A DNA stretch of 64,000 bases from Alteromonas gilva (GCF_028595265.1 NZ_JAQQXP010000001.1:2542001-2606000), one strand, 5' to 3'; shown: positions 52,703 through 61,002, numbered from the stretch's first letter. A program made the numbers and translations. Notes: generated by a model not told the origin, from the sequence alone.

Positions 52703-53611
52703 ATGAATCATCCGCTTGAAAAACTAAGGTATCTTGTAGAAAAACGGGCTAAATCCGTACTTACCCAAACCAAAATTCCTCGTTTGGATATTCTTAGAGT
52801 TGGTCAGCCGACTGAGCTTTTTCCTGAGATCTATCAACCCCTGATTAGCCTAATCCTGCAAGGGAGTAAAAGGATTGTCATCGGGGATCAAGTCGTCGAC
52901 TATCGTGCGGGACAAAGCTTTATTACATCCGTCGAGGTGCCTGTAATTGCCGAAGTGGTTGAATCGACTCCGACTTCCCCCTATCTGGCTTTGCGGCTTT
53001 CTCTCGACCGAGCGTTAGTGACAGAGATTTTATGTGAGATGGATAGCCCCTTGAGCTTGTCTGAGACGAGAGGTTTTTGCATTGATCAAGTGAGTGATGA
53101 TCTTGCTGATGCATGGTATAGGATGATCCGTCTTAGCGATCATCCGGATGATATCGACTTAATCGCGCCTCTTATTGAACGCGAGATCCTGTATCGAATG
53201 CTGCGCGGCCCACAAGGTGCGGTGTTAAGACAAATAGCCGGTATTGATGATCGTTTTTTCCAAATCAGAAATGCCATTACATGGATTCGCAAACACTACG
53301 CCACGGCATTTCGGGTGGAAGAACTTGCCGCTACCGTGAACATGAGCCCGTCGGCTTTTCATCGACGTTTCAAGGCAACGGTTGGATTGTCGCCTCTTCA
53401 GTATCAAAAACAGATCAGATTATATGAAGCGCGCAGGCTACTCTTTACTGAGCTTGGCGGCGTCGCTGCCGTCGCTTTATCAGTGGGGTATGAGAGTCTG
53501 TCACAATTTAGCCGAGAATATTCTCGGCTGTTTGGCGCGCCCCCCGCACGTGACATCAGAACGCTTCGCCAAACAGCGAAAGGAGGTCTGCCATCAGAAT
53601 TTTATGATTAA
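52703..53611 (+). CDS. AraC family transcription regulator
   Basis: 302 residues: an AraC_N-type sensor domain (LISLILQGSKRIVIGD, YRAGQSF) and the C-terminal double helix-turn-helix (VEELAATVNMSPSAFHRRFKATVGLSPLQYQKQIRL, then VGYESLSQFSREYSRLFG). Divergent to the SDR gene across about 200 bases, so it probably activates it in response to an unknown ligand. A TTG 12 codons upstream is less likely than the ATG at 52703. Confidence 0.85.
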   Translation: MNHPLEKLRYLVEKRAKSVLTQTKIPRLDILRVGQPTELFPEIYQPLISLILQGSKRIVIGDQVVDYRAGQSFITSVEVPVIAEVVESTPTSPYLALRLSLDRALVTEILCEMDSPLSLSETRGFCIDQVSDDLADAWYRMIRLSDHPDDIDLIAPLIEREILYRMLRGPQGAVLRQIAGIDDRFFQIRNAITWIRKHYATAFRVEELAATVNMSPSAFHRRFKATVGLSPLQYQKQIRLYEARRLLFTELGGVAAVALSVGYESLSQFSREYSRLFGAPPARDIRTLRQTAKGGLPSEFYD

Positions 53612-53653
53612 ATGATAAAACCAGACACCCATGAATAGGGTTCTACCCCGTTT

Positions 53654-54502
53654 TTACGGACGGTTTAATAAAGACGTAAACTTGTTGTCTTGATTAGCAA
53701 GTCTACGTCGCATTCTCGGATTATGGAACCGCTCAACATAATCAAATATATCTGCTCTGGCTTCATCTCTTGTTCGGTACTGTCGATAGTTGATGCGTTC
53801 ACGTTTCAACACGCCGAAGAACCCTTCACAGGCCGCGTTATCTGCACAATGCCCAACGGCGCTCATGCTGCTGGTTAAATTTTTCTGCTTCAGCAGCCGC
53901 TGATAATCGCCACTGGTAAATTGTGTACCGCGATCAGAGTGCAGGATCAAGTGATGTTGTTCCTGGCGTTGCCATACGGCCATCTCAACAGCCCGCATTA
54001 CCATATGACGGTCCTGACGATGATGCATCGACCAGCCAACAATGAGTTTGCTGAACAGATCCAGCACGACACACAGATAGAGCTTTCCTTCCAGCGTGCC
54101 GACCTCAGTGATATCGGTCACCCATTTTGTTTCTGGTTCAAAGGCGTAAAAGTCACGTTTTAAATGGTTGGATAGTCCAGCTGGTCGCACTGATTTGCGC
54201 TTTGCACCTCAGCCCTTCTTACGCGGCCAACCATAAAGTCCATTCACAGCCATCAACCTGGCGACACGATTTAAGCTTGCCTTTATCCCTTCAGCCAGGA
54301 GGTCTTCGTGCATACGAGGCGCACCAATAATGCCGCCACTGTCGTCATGGATTTCGCGCATTCGCTTTAGCAGTTGTGCGTTTGCTCGTTCTCGCGCACT
54401 TGGCTGACGCTCCACCCAAGCGTAATAACCGCTAGGAGAGACGTTCAGACAACGGCACATGAGACGAACAGAGAAGGCATCGCGGCAACGCGATATCGCC
54501 AA
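53654..54502 (-). pseudogene. IS3 orfB transposase, interrupted by an in-frame TGA
   Basis: The integrase-type catalytic part: HTH_21-like segment near the start (RCLNVSPSGYYAW), then WVTDITEV (Asp), LHSDRGTQF (Asp) and NAACEGFFGVLKRE (Glu), the DDE triad. A TGA at 54209-54211 replaces the Arg or similar codon in PRKKG-x-GAKRKS; the frame is otherwise open to the end. It would be reached from orfA by a -1 shift at an AAAAAGG run. Likely inactive unless the stop is read through. Confidence 0.8.
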
Positions 54503-54507
54503 ATACC

Positions 54508-54801
54508 TTACGGTAACTCTTTGGCGAAGAACGTTGCCGCTTCGCGCAAAAAATCCCTTTCCTTTTTAACTTTGGCAAGTTCGCGTTTCAATCTTGTCAT
54601 TTCCTCATCACGCGGGGAACCGCTGCCTTTAAATGCTTTATCTTTAGACTGCTCAGCTTCACTCTTCCAGCGACTCAGGAGGTTGGGATTGATACCGATA
54701 TCCAATGCAATTTGACGACAACTGGCATCAGGCTGCTGTGCTAGCAACACCGCTTCGTGTTTGAACTCTGGGGAATACTTTCTTCGTTTGGTCATAGACA
54801 C
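54508..54801 (-). CDS. IS3 orfA
   Basis: 97 residues: a helix-turn-helix of the IS3/IS911 type (YSPEFKHEAVLLAQQ, ALDIGINPNLLSRWKSE) and a leucine-zipper-like end (MTRLKRELAKVKKERDFL). The AAAAAGG run in the KVKKER codons is a fitting -1 shift site; the -1 frame is open from there into orfB. Confidence 0.88.
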   Translation of the reverse strand: MSMTKRRKYSPEFKHEAVLLAQQPDASCRQIALDIGINPNLLSRWKSEAEQSKDKAFKGSGSPRDEEMTRLKRELAKVKKERDFLREAATFFAKELP

Positions 54802-54860
54802 TCCTTTCAGGCATAGTATGCCTCTTTATGAATGTGTCCGTAAAATCTGGGTAGAACCCG

Positions 54861-55256
54861 TTAGGCATTGAGCTTATTAGCCCAACGATTTGTAACTAAC
54901 AAGTACAAGCAGAAAAGCAGTAAGAATACATTTACTGCGACCAATAAGTAGTAAGTCTCTGGACTTTGTTGAACATAGTAGTCTGTTTTGCCTTTCCAGG
55001 ATATATAACCGTCTTTAAATGCAATAAAAAGTTTATGTGTTAAGAATATGCTCAAAAGCGAAAGTATTACTTTTACAAATGCTAGTTTAGCGAAGTTATT
55101 TCTACTGTTAAGTCTTTGTGTTTCTTTGGGTTGAATAACTTTAGCGTCGATTTCTTGGCTGATTTTAAAATACCGGTGAATGTGAGTATTACGATCAATT
55201 GATTCTCGGGCTTCTAGAAGCTCCTTGAGATCATAGTTTGAGTAGTCCGGTTCCAT
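54861..55256 (-). CDS. Membrane protein, cassette next to the IS
   Basis: 131 residues: a soluble start with YDLKELLEARESIDRNTH, a common motif of a family of small two-helix proteins, then two helices. Its stop is in the attC core (GCCTAAC) that the IS has cut. Function unknown. Confidence 0.6.
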   Translation of the reverse strand: MEPDYSNYDLKELLEARESIDRNTHIHRYFKISQEIDAKVIQPKETQRLNSRNNFAKLAFVKVILSLLSIFLTHKLFIAFKDGYISWKGKTDYYVQQSPETYYLLVAVNVFLLLFCLYLLVTNRWANKLNA

Positions 55257-55276
55257 CTGAATATACTCCTTAAATG

Positions 55277-55392
55277 CCTAACACCCCGCTTAGGGGCAAT
55301 AACATGTGGGCTATAATATCGAGCGAAGCGAGGACAGCCCACGTGTTTTTGTCCCAGCAAGCTCCGCTTGCGTCTACAGCGGTTTGTTATAC
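55277..55392 (-). repeat. attC
   Basis: GCCTAACACCCCGCTTAGGGG; stem TGTGGGCT/AGCCCACG; right core GCGGTTTGTTATAC. Confidence 0.92.
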
Positions 55393-55848
55393 CTACTTTT
55401 TAACATGATTGACGTTGTAGGCAGTTACATTCACTTTAACTTTTTCGCATGGGTTTTCTGAGTCTTTACCAATGCAGTATCCAGTAAACCAAATATCTCC
55501 CAGACCTAAATGCATGCCATAAGAACTAGCAAATAGATCTGCGAATGTCTGCTGTTTGACCCTTTCAAGCATTTCACTTGTTACGATATCAGCATAATTC
55601 TTAACGAATTCATCTTTACTAAAATATTTTGAACCGCTATCAAAGTTGACTCTAATGGGATAGTCGTTAAGGCTGGCAACCTTTTCGATATCTTTCGCAA
55701 TAAGGGCATCCTTCAACTCATAGAAAAAGTGTTCATATATCTCACTTTCTCCATATAAAGATTTAATCCTATCTCTTGATTCTTCATCTGTTGCGGCAAA
55801 AGTATTACAAGATACGATCGTGATTAATAAAACTAAAATGTTTCGCAT
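55393..55848 (-). CDS. Exported protein of unknown function
   Basis: 151 residues from MRNILVLLITIVSC; signal peptide to about NTFA. Two cysteines late in the chain (GYCIGKDSENPCEK). Shape resembles small NTF2-like exported proteins but this is not firm. Confidence 0.55.
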   Translation of the reverse strand: MRNILVLLITIVSCNTFAATDEESRDRIKSLYGESEIYEHFFYELKDALIAKDIEKVASLNDYPIRVNFDSGSKYFSKDEFVKNYADIVTSEMLERVKQQTFADLFASSYGMHLGLGDIWFTGYCIGKDSENPCEKVKVNVTAYNVNHVKK

Positions 55849-55861
55849 ATTCACCAGTAGG

Positions 55862-55967
55862 TATAACACCTAAATATGGGGCACAAACAGGCAGGCTATA
55901 ATGGCGAAGCCGCCTGCATGTTTGTGTCCCAGCCCGCCCGCGGGCGACATAATTTTTTTGTTAGGTG
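55862..55967 (-). repeat. attC, GGCACAAACAGGCAGGC class
   Basis: TATAACACCTAAATATGGGGC ... CATAATTTTTTTGTTAGGTG. Confidence 0.92.
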
Positions 55968-55974
55968 ACATTGC

Positions 55975-56154
55975 TTAAACATCCCCTTTGGGTAAGACAA
56001 CAAGTAAAAATGTAGCCACAGGCCCTAAAAAAAGAGAGATTAGAAACCAAATTAGGCCCCTACGGCATTTGGACTGTGCTAGACCTGCATTGATCAGAGC
56101 CAGTGTTCCCCACCCGACAAAATACTGACTGCTATTTGCAATTCCTTCTGACAT
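55975..56154 (-). CDS. Small membrane protein
   Basis: 59 residues from MSEGIANSS, two helices, CRRGLIWFLISLFLGPVATFL. The second half resembles the GRNxWLWFF-type proteins at 25846 and 57920. The second ATG has better spacing to AAGGA. Confidence 0.5.
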   Translation of the reverse strand: MSEGIANSSQYFVGWGTLALINAGLAQSKCRRGLIWFLISLFLGPVATFLLVVLPKGDV

Positions 56155-56240
56155 TACCATTTCCTTGTGAATTGAGACTGTTTGAAATTATAAAATATAT
56201 AGTTAAAACTACATGACACTATGTTGAAAATCAGTGGCAC

Positions 56241-56357
56241 ATAACGCCCCACTTAGGGGCACAAATACGCAGGCTATAATCCAGAGCGAAGCGAAGGGAG
56301 CCTGCGTATTTGTGTCCCAACGAGCGCCAGCGAGTGACTAAAGTGGCTTGTTATGCC
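56241..56357 (-). repeat. attC
   Basis: CATAACGCCCCACTTAGGGGC; stem ACGCAGGCT/AGCCTGCGT; right core GTGGCTTGTTATGCC. Confidence 0.92.
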
Positions 56358-56943
56358 CGCCCCGATTAGCCCTTTTATATTTTTCCTGATATGCACGACG
56401 CTGTTTTGTGATTTCATACAAAACGATACCGGAGGTAGTACCAAGGTTTAAGCTTTCGATCATTCCAAACATTGGTATAGAAACACAGAAATCACTTCTT
56501 TCTACCGCTAGATCACTTATGCCACGAGACTCATTTCCGAACCACACTGCAAGTCTGGGTTGTGTGTAATCGGCTTCGTGAAGGATAAAATTATCTTTCC
56601 CTTTAACATGAGGAGAAGTGACTATTGATGTGTAACGGTTTGACTCTAAATGATCAAAGCATTCTTCGGTGCTGTTGAACCGTTTAACAAAACTCCACTT
56701 GATGGCTGAGACCGATGGCTTTGAAAGCGACTTCCTTTCTCGCATGTCTTGCCAATCATCTGGAAGCGTCCCTTTCGGATCTACAATATATGTTTTCTCG
56801 ACACCTAGAGCATTAACGTTACGAATTACTGTACCGATATTTTTAATATCAGTGGGATACTCCATAACTGCTATTAGATTTTTACAACGATATGGTTTTA
56901 TCGCGTCAGCTCTTTGCCTGATTTCAGATTTCATTTCATCCAT
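56338..56943 (-). CDS. SpoU (TrmH) family RNA methyltransferase
   Basis: A 201-residue SAM-dependent 2'-O-ribose methyltransferase with the SPOUT knot: NIGTVIRNVNALG (motif 1), LAVWFGNESRGISD (motif 2) and SIPMFGMIESLNLGTTSGI (motif 3). It lacks an extra RNA-binding domain. Substrate RNA unknown. Its C-terminus RGGHNKPL is encoded by the attC. An RNA-modifying enzyme as a cassette raises a question of tRNA or rRNA resistance traits. Confidence 0.88.
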   Translation of the reverse strand: MDEMKSEIRQRADAIKPYRCKNLIAVMEYPTDIKNIGTVIRNVNALGVEKTYIVDPKGTLPDDWQDMRERKSLSKPSVSAIKWSFVKRFNSTEECFDHLESNRYTSIVTSPHVKGKDNFILHEADYTQPRLAVWFGNESRGISDLAVERSDFCVSIPMFGMIESLNLGTTSGIVLYEITKQRRAYQEKYKRANRGGHNKPL

Positions 56944-56969
56944 AGATACTTAAATATTCCTTTGAGGGC

Positions 56970-57073
56970 ATAACTTTTAAATATGGGGCACAAACAGGCA
57001 GGCTACAATGGCGAAGCCGCCTGCCTGTTTGTGTCCCAGCCCGCCTGCGGGCGATATAATTTTTTTGTTATGT
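56970..57073 (-). repeat. attC, GGCACAAACAGGCAGGC class
   Basis: CATAACTTTTAAATATGGGGC ... TAATTTTTTTGTTATGT. Confidence 0.92.
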
Positions 57074-57077
57074 GCCA

Positions 57078-57395
57078 CTAGTGCAAAACACCCCAAGATT
57101 CGCAAACACCGCCATAGTCAGCCATGAGAGTGGTAAACTTTTCTTGAGTCTCTTTTACCAGCTCATAAGAGAGAACTTGATGAATATTGAATAAGATGTA
57201 ACCGTTATATTCCCCGTCAGGTTCGTAAATCTGAATTGAACCAGCGAATTCTCTTAGCTTTGCAATTGCATCCGGATGAGGAGGCCAAGAGTCAAAGTCA
57301 ACATTGAAATCTATCGTAGTTGGTTTAGAAAAATCGAATCCAGATTCGTCGAGTCTTTTTAACACGTCACCATCTGCATCATCAGGAAATTTCAA
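57078..57395 (-). CDS. RraB-like (RNase E inhibitor) family protein
   Basis: 105 residues that follow the RraB/PF06877-like plan: DVLKRLDESGFDFSKPTTIDF, later IAKLREFAG and a C-terminal helix with YGGVCESWGVLH. In E. coli RraB binds RNase E; here action on RNA turnover is inferred from family only. Cassette gene. Confidence 0.65.
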   Translation of the reverse strand: MKFPDDADGDVLKRLDESGFDFSKPTTIDFNVDFDSWPPHPDAIAKLREFAGSIQIYEPDGEYNGYILFNIHQVLSYELVKETQEKFTTLMADYGGVCESWGVLH

Positions 57396-57412
57396 TTTCG
57401 CCTCCTTGGCAC

Positions 57413-57518
57413 ATAACGCCTAAATATGGGGCACAAACAGGCAGGCGATAATGGCGAAGCCGCCTGCCTGTTTGTGTCCCAGCCCGCCTCGGCGGGCGAC
57501 ATAATTTTTTTGTTATGT
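57413..57518 (-). repeat. attC, GGCACAAACAGGCAGGC class
   Basis: CATAACGCCTAAATATGGGGC; one extra base pair in the right-arm CCGCCTCGGCGGGCG; right core TTTTTTTGTTATGTG. Confidence 0.92.
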
Positions 57519-57565
57519 GCCCTTGCTGCTAATGCGTTAAGTATATTTAAGAACATAAAATACCC

Positions 57566-57799
57566 TCAAACTTTGCTTTCCTTGTTTTTTGATAACCAAC
57601 TTGGCTCATTTCCAGTGATACTCGCCACACTGAAAGCGTAAATGCCAACAGGCCCAGTAAATACTTGAAAATACTTCCACCACACCAAGCTACCAACATG
57701 AAGCCAACAGTACGCATTCCAAAAGGTTACCATTGTTCCTAGAATGGCTAGAAGCATAAGTAAGGCTCTAAACGGGAGACTAAACTTTCTATTACTCAT
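57566..57799 (-). CDS. Small membrane protein
   Basis: 77 residues from MSNRKFSL; two helices and a tail NEPSWLSKNKESKV. Longer frames start in the attC. Not recognised. Confidence 0.5.
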   Translation of the reverse strand: MSNRKFSLPFRALLMLLAILGTMVTFWNAYCWLHVGSLVWWKYFQVFTGPVGIYAFSVASITGNEPSWLSKNKESKV

Positions 57800-57802
57800 G
57801 GC

Positions 57803-57911
57803 ACATAACATTAAGCTAAGCGGCGCAGTTGCGTGGGGCATAATGGCGGAGCCGCCCCGCGTAAATGCGTCCGAGCGACCGAAGGGAGTGACTTGGGCGT
57901 TTTGTTAGGTA
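57803..57911 (-). repeat. attC
   Basis: CATAACATTAAGCTAAGCGG; stem TGCGTGGGGC/GCCCCGCGTA; right core GCGTTTTGTTAGGT. Confidence 0.85.
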
Positions 57912-57919
57912 CGTGCATA

Positions 57920-58159
57920 TTACTTCATCGCCTTTTCTCGCGCTTTGATTCTTTGAGCCAAATGCGGTGGCAAAGAAGAGGTTACTTCTTTTTTATCATT
58001 GCTATTTTTAATACATAAAACAATGCCGGCAATGGGAGGTAAAAAGAATCCAAAGAAGAACCAAAGCCAAGTATTCCTGCCGGTCTCTTGAGCCCAGTAT
58101 GCGCAAAAAATGCCAAATAAGAAACTGACCATGCCCTGAGTTGCAAAATTATGTTCCAT
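57920..58159 (-). CDS. Membrane protein with FCAxWAxxTGRN motif
   Basis: 79 residues, two helices: FLFGIFCAYWAQETGRNTWLWFFFG, then a basic tail. Related to the chromosomal protein at 25846-26196. Function unknown. Confidence 0.55.
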   Translation of the reverse strand: MEHNFATQGMVSFLFGIFCAYWAQETGRNTWLWFFFGFFLPPIAGIVLCIKNSNDKKEVTSSLPPHLAQRIKAREKAMK

Positions 58160-58216
58160 TTAAATAGGCTTCCTTTCTTAAATAACGAAAATGATTATTT
58201 GGGTTAACCAAGAAGT

Positions 58217-58317
58217 ACCTAACACCCCAAGAAGGGGCAATTACACGCAGGCTATAATACGGAACGAAGTGACGGGAGCCTGCGTGTTATTGTCCCGCTT
58301 ACTTGGCTTGTTATGTG
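58217..58317 (-). repeat. attC, GGAACGAAGTGACGG class
   Basis: CCTAACACCCCAAGAAGGGGC; stem ACACGCAGGCT/AGCCTGCGTGT; right core TTGGCTTGTTATGTG. Confidence 0.92.
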
Positions 58318-58327
58318 ACATTGCCAT

Positions 58328-58570
58328 TTACTTCCGTTTTACTTTAAGCGTATATATTGTTTTGGTAAGCATATCCCAAAGACAAATAACAATCAGCGCT
58401 AAGCCTGCTAAAAAACCAAAGCCATCTGAACGACGACCATCAAACCACGACCCAATATTTTCAAATCTAGTTACCATCCAGTAACACAGCAAAGCGCCAA
58501 CAATCACTCCGCTTAAGTCCATAAGAAAATTCTTTTTCGAATACAGTTTTTTTGGGTTCTCTGAATGCAT
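58328..58570 (-). CDS. Small membrane protein
   Basis: 80 residues from MHSENPKKLY; two helices, basic end VKRK. No good ribosome binding site for this ATG; a GTG eight codons upstream is an alternative. Not recognised. Confidence 0.45.
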   Translation of the reverse strand: MHSENPKKLYSKKNFLMDLSGVIVGALLCYWMVTRFENIGSWFDGRRSDGFGFLAGLALIVICLWDMLTKTIYTLKVKRK

Positions 58571-58593
58571 CAGTTGATCCAGTCGCTTTGGCA

Positions 58594-58692
58594 CATAACG
58601 CCCCAAGCAGGGGCAATAACACGTAGGCTACGATACGGAACGAAGTGACGGGAGCCTACGTGTTAGTGTCCCGCTGACTTGGTTTGTTATGC
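58594..58692 (-). repeat. attC, GGAACGAAGTGACGG class
   Basis: CATAACGCCCCAAGCAGGGGC; stem ACGTAGGCT/AGCCTACGT; right core TTGGTTTGTTATGCC. Confidence 0.92.
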
Positions 58693-59136
58693 CTATCCAC
58701 CGTAGCGTGATACTTCAACCGATAAAAATGGTTGTGGGATATCATTGCCATATTGGTAGCTTACAGACACCTCTATATCCTGACTTAGGCCACTAATTTC
58801 TGTTACCGAATATGTTGCACTTATTTTTGAATATGAAAAAGCGTTTTGAATTAAGTTACCGTTGGATAGGCACTGTTCCAGGTTGGTAACATTTAGCCGC
58901 ATGAACTCTTTTGAGCTATTTACTACTAGCCAGGAGCAAAAGCTTTTTTCAGATTCCTTTTGATTGTGAGTACATTTAATACTCATATTACTCCAGTCAC
59001 TTTCTAATTTAAAACCAACAGAACTATCCACTGTCGCCGTTTCAGCGAATGTTTTGAAGCGTGCACACAGAGTTCCATCGGCAAAACTATTGCCGGTAAA
59101 ACATAAAAGAACCAATAAAAGTGATTTTGTGTTCAT
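58693..59136 (-). CDS. Secreted protein of unknown function
   Basis: 147 residues with a signal peptide (MNTKSLLLVLLCFTGNSFA) and four cysteines in the mature part, likely two disulfides. Ends SVEVSRYGG. Not recognised. Confidence 0.6.
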   Translation of the reverse strand: MNTKSLLLVLLCFTGNSFADGTLCARFKTFAETATVDSSVGFKLESDWSNMSIKCTHNQKESEKSFCSWLVVNSSKEFMRLNVTNLEQCLSNGNLIQNAFSYSKISATYSVTEISGLSQDIEVSVSYQYGNDIPQPFLSVEVSRYGG

Positions 59137-59140
59137 AAGG

Positions 59141-59196
59141 CATAACGCCTCAATCAGCCGACGCGTCAGCGGTCGGCTGCATTGATTTGTTAGTTT
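59141..59196 (-). repeat. attC, short form
   Basis: CATAACGCCTCAATCAGCCG acgcgtcagCGGTCGGCTGCATTGATTTGTTAG: 56 bases, stems CAATCAGCCG/CGGCTGCATTG. Confidence 0.85.
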
Positions 59197-59794
59197 CGGT
59201 TGAGTTGAATATCAAGGTTGATATAAACACCAATGAAATAATCATAATTATTGGCATTAACCAGTTTTTAGTTACTCTAAATGCTCTTTCACCGCGTTTT
59301 ACTCTCTCCCACTCACTCTTCAGAATAGTTTGTGAGTATGAAGATGCACGCTCGATAGCCTCAATTGCTTTGCTATAATCTTGGCCCTTTTCGATGTTTA
59401 TTTGGTTTTGGATAGTTGTAGCAGAATCCAGCAAACGATTGAGCTCCATATGCGCAGGTTCATTTTGATTTAATCTAAGCTTTATACGATACAGTGATTC
59501 GGCTCCATCAAATCGCATCTTGCCTACTTGCTCTTTACTGAACCTAAAGCCCCTTACATCTTCATCTGAGGCATGTGGGCTTCGGGCCTCTTGCATTGTT
59601 CGGCAAAGGGCACGTGCAGATGAAAAAAATGCAGCAAGATCGTTCCTTAACCCATCTATCCAAGCTTGCCTAAACTCAGAAGTCTTTTGCTCTTTACTCA
59701 AAGTGAGATTTATATATGCAATAAGCGCTGTAATTAATGCTGCGACAACGGTCGCAATAGGAGTAAGTGGTATAGTTGAAACGTCGATGTCCAT
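59150..59794 (-). CDS. Membrane-anchored protein whose C-terminus is attC-encoded
   Basis: 214 residues: helix near residues 10-28, a long soluble middle (SEFRQAWIDGLRNDLAAFFS), helix near 180-198, and a tail NKSMQPTADASAD read from nearly the whole short attC. The same tail style is widespread in cassette proteins of marine bacteria. Function unknown. Confidence 0.65.
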   Translation of the reverse strand: MDIDVSTIPLTPIATVVAALITALIAYINLTLSKEQKTSEFRQAWIDGLRNDLAAFFSSARALCRTMQEARSPHASDEDVRGFRFSKEQVGKMRFDGAESLYRIKLRLNQNEPAHMELNRLLDSATTIQNQINIEKGQDYSKAIEAIERASSYSQTILKSEWERVKRGERAFRVTKNWLMPIIMIISLVFISTLIFNSTETNKSMQPTADASAD

Positions 59795-59807
59795 TCCTCC
59801 TTAGAAA

Positions 59808-59907
59808 CTAACGCCCGCTTAACAGGCGCACAAAAGCTTGGCTACAATTAGGAACGAAGTGACGCAAGCCAAGCTTTTTGCGTCCTTTGTTGAAGCGTTT
59901 GTTATAT
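59808..59907 (-). repeat. attC
   Basis: ACTAACGCCCGCTTAACAGGCGC; stem AAGCTTGGCT/AGCCAAGCTT; right core AAGCGTTTGTTATAT. Confidence 0.92.
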
Positions 59908-59922
59908 CTAAAGCTAGTTGAC

Positions 59923-60126
59923 TTACCATAGACCAAGGAACTCAGCTGTATAAACGATACCTATACCAAACATGGGCAAACTGCTAAATTTCAACATACG
60001 CTTTTTACGATTTAATTCGCCTACATCCATTTTTTCCGAGTTTTTGATACTTACATAACCTAGCCCTTGGCTGAGATTATAAATACCTACCCCAAACCCG
60101 AGAGCCATCATTACCAATTGAAACAA
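59923..60126 (-). CDS. Small membrane protein
   Basis: 67 residues, two helices around a basic loop (ELNRKKRMLKF). Not recognised. Confidence 0.5.
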   Translation of the reverse strand: MFQLVMMALGFGVGIYNLSQGLGYVSIKNSEKMDVGELNRKKRMLKFSSLPMFGIGIVYTAEFLGLW

Positions 60127-60151
60127 TTAGAATCTCCATTTACACATTAGA

Positions 60152-60256
60152 TATAACGCTTACAATAACGGGAAAAACCGAGTGCTTTGGCACGAAGTGC
60201 CAGCGAGGCTTTTTCCCAATGAGCGAAGCGAATGTTGTTGATTGTTTTGTTATACG
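60152..60256 (-). repeat. attC
   Basis: TATAACGCTTACAATAACGGG; GGCACGAAGTGCC tip; right core GATTGTTTTGTTATAC. Confidence 0.88.
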
Positions 60257-60265
60257 CAATTTGAA

Positions 60266-60550
60266 TTAAACCTTAAACCACCGAAATAGTTTTTTTGCCG
60301 CAAATAGAACAATTAGTAGGGCAACAAGCATAAAAGAAGCTAATAACCCAAAAAAAGTAAGTATTTGAGTAGCAGAAAAACCTGCACTCCTAATTGGAAC
60401 GTTTATATCTAGATCTAAAAGAGCTCCAAGTACATGCGAAAACGAAACTGTTAAAGCAGTGAAAATTAAAATTAGTACAAAATAAATAGATGTTCTAACT
60501 CGCTGATGTTTCTTATTGGCAGTGGCATCTATTCTGTAGTTAAAAGCCAT
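60266..60550 (-). CDS. Small membrane protein, tandem cassette copy 1
   Basis: 94 residues, two helices; about 86 percent alike to the next cassette's protein (about a dozen differences over 94 residues). The pair arose by tandem duplication and then diverged. Not recognised. Confidence 0.6.
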   Translation of the reverse strand: MAFNYRIDATANKKHQRVRTSIYFVLILIFTALTVSFSHVLGALLDLDINVPIRSAGFSATQILTFFGLLASFMLVALLIVLFAAKKLFRWFKV

Positions 60551-60573
60551 ATTCTAAGGGAAACCTTTTTGCG

Positions 60574-60687
60574 TATAACACCCACATAAGGGGCAGTAAC
60601 ACGTGGGCTAAAATCCGAGCGAAGCGACAAAGCCCACGTGTTACTGTCCCAGCGAGCCTGCGAGCGGCTTAATGTGATTGTTATACG
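60574..60687 (-). repeat. attC between the tandem cassettes
   Basis: TATAACACCCACATAAGGGGC; stem ACGTGGGCT/AGCCCACGT; right core AATGTGATTGTTATAC. Confidence 0.92.
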
Positions 60688-60696
60688 CAATTTGAA

Positions 60697-60981
60697 TTAA
60701 ACCTTGAAACGCTGAAATAGCTTTTTTGCCACAAATAGAACAATTAGCAAAACAACAAGCATAAAAGAAGCTAACAGCCCAAAAAAAGTAAGCATCTGAG
60801 TAACAGAAAAGCCTGCGCTCCTGATTGGAACGGTTGTATCTAGTCCTAATAAGGCTCCAAGTACATGCGAAAACGAAACGGTTAAAGCAGTAAAAATTAA
60901 AATTAATACAAAATAAATAAATGTTCTTACACGTTGATGTTTCTTATTTTCAGTGGCATCTATTCTGTAATTAAAAGCCAT
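60697..60981 (-). CDS. Small membrane protein, tandem cassette copy 2
   Basis: 94 residues; the same family as copy 1 with changes mostly in the extramembrane part (LGLDTTVP against LDLDINVP) and the C-terminus. Confidence 0.6.
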   Translation of the reverse strand: MAFNYRIDATENKKHQRVRTFIYFVLILIFTALTVSFSHVLGALLGLDTTVPIRSAGFSVTQMLTFFGLLASFMLVVLLIVLFVAKKLFQRFKV

Positions 60982-61002
60982 ATTCTAAGGTAACCCTTTT
61001 GC

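Larger units (their letters stand above)
53638..54859 (-). mobile_element. IS3-family insertion sequence
   Basis: 1222 bp with 24-bp imperfect terminal repeats (outer end GGGTTCTACCC, inner end TTTTACGGAC; two mismatches). It has orfA and orfB in the IS3 layout. The flanks (ATA and GTT) are not duplicated. The right flank is the GTTAGGC core of an attC. Confidence 0.85.
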
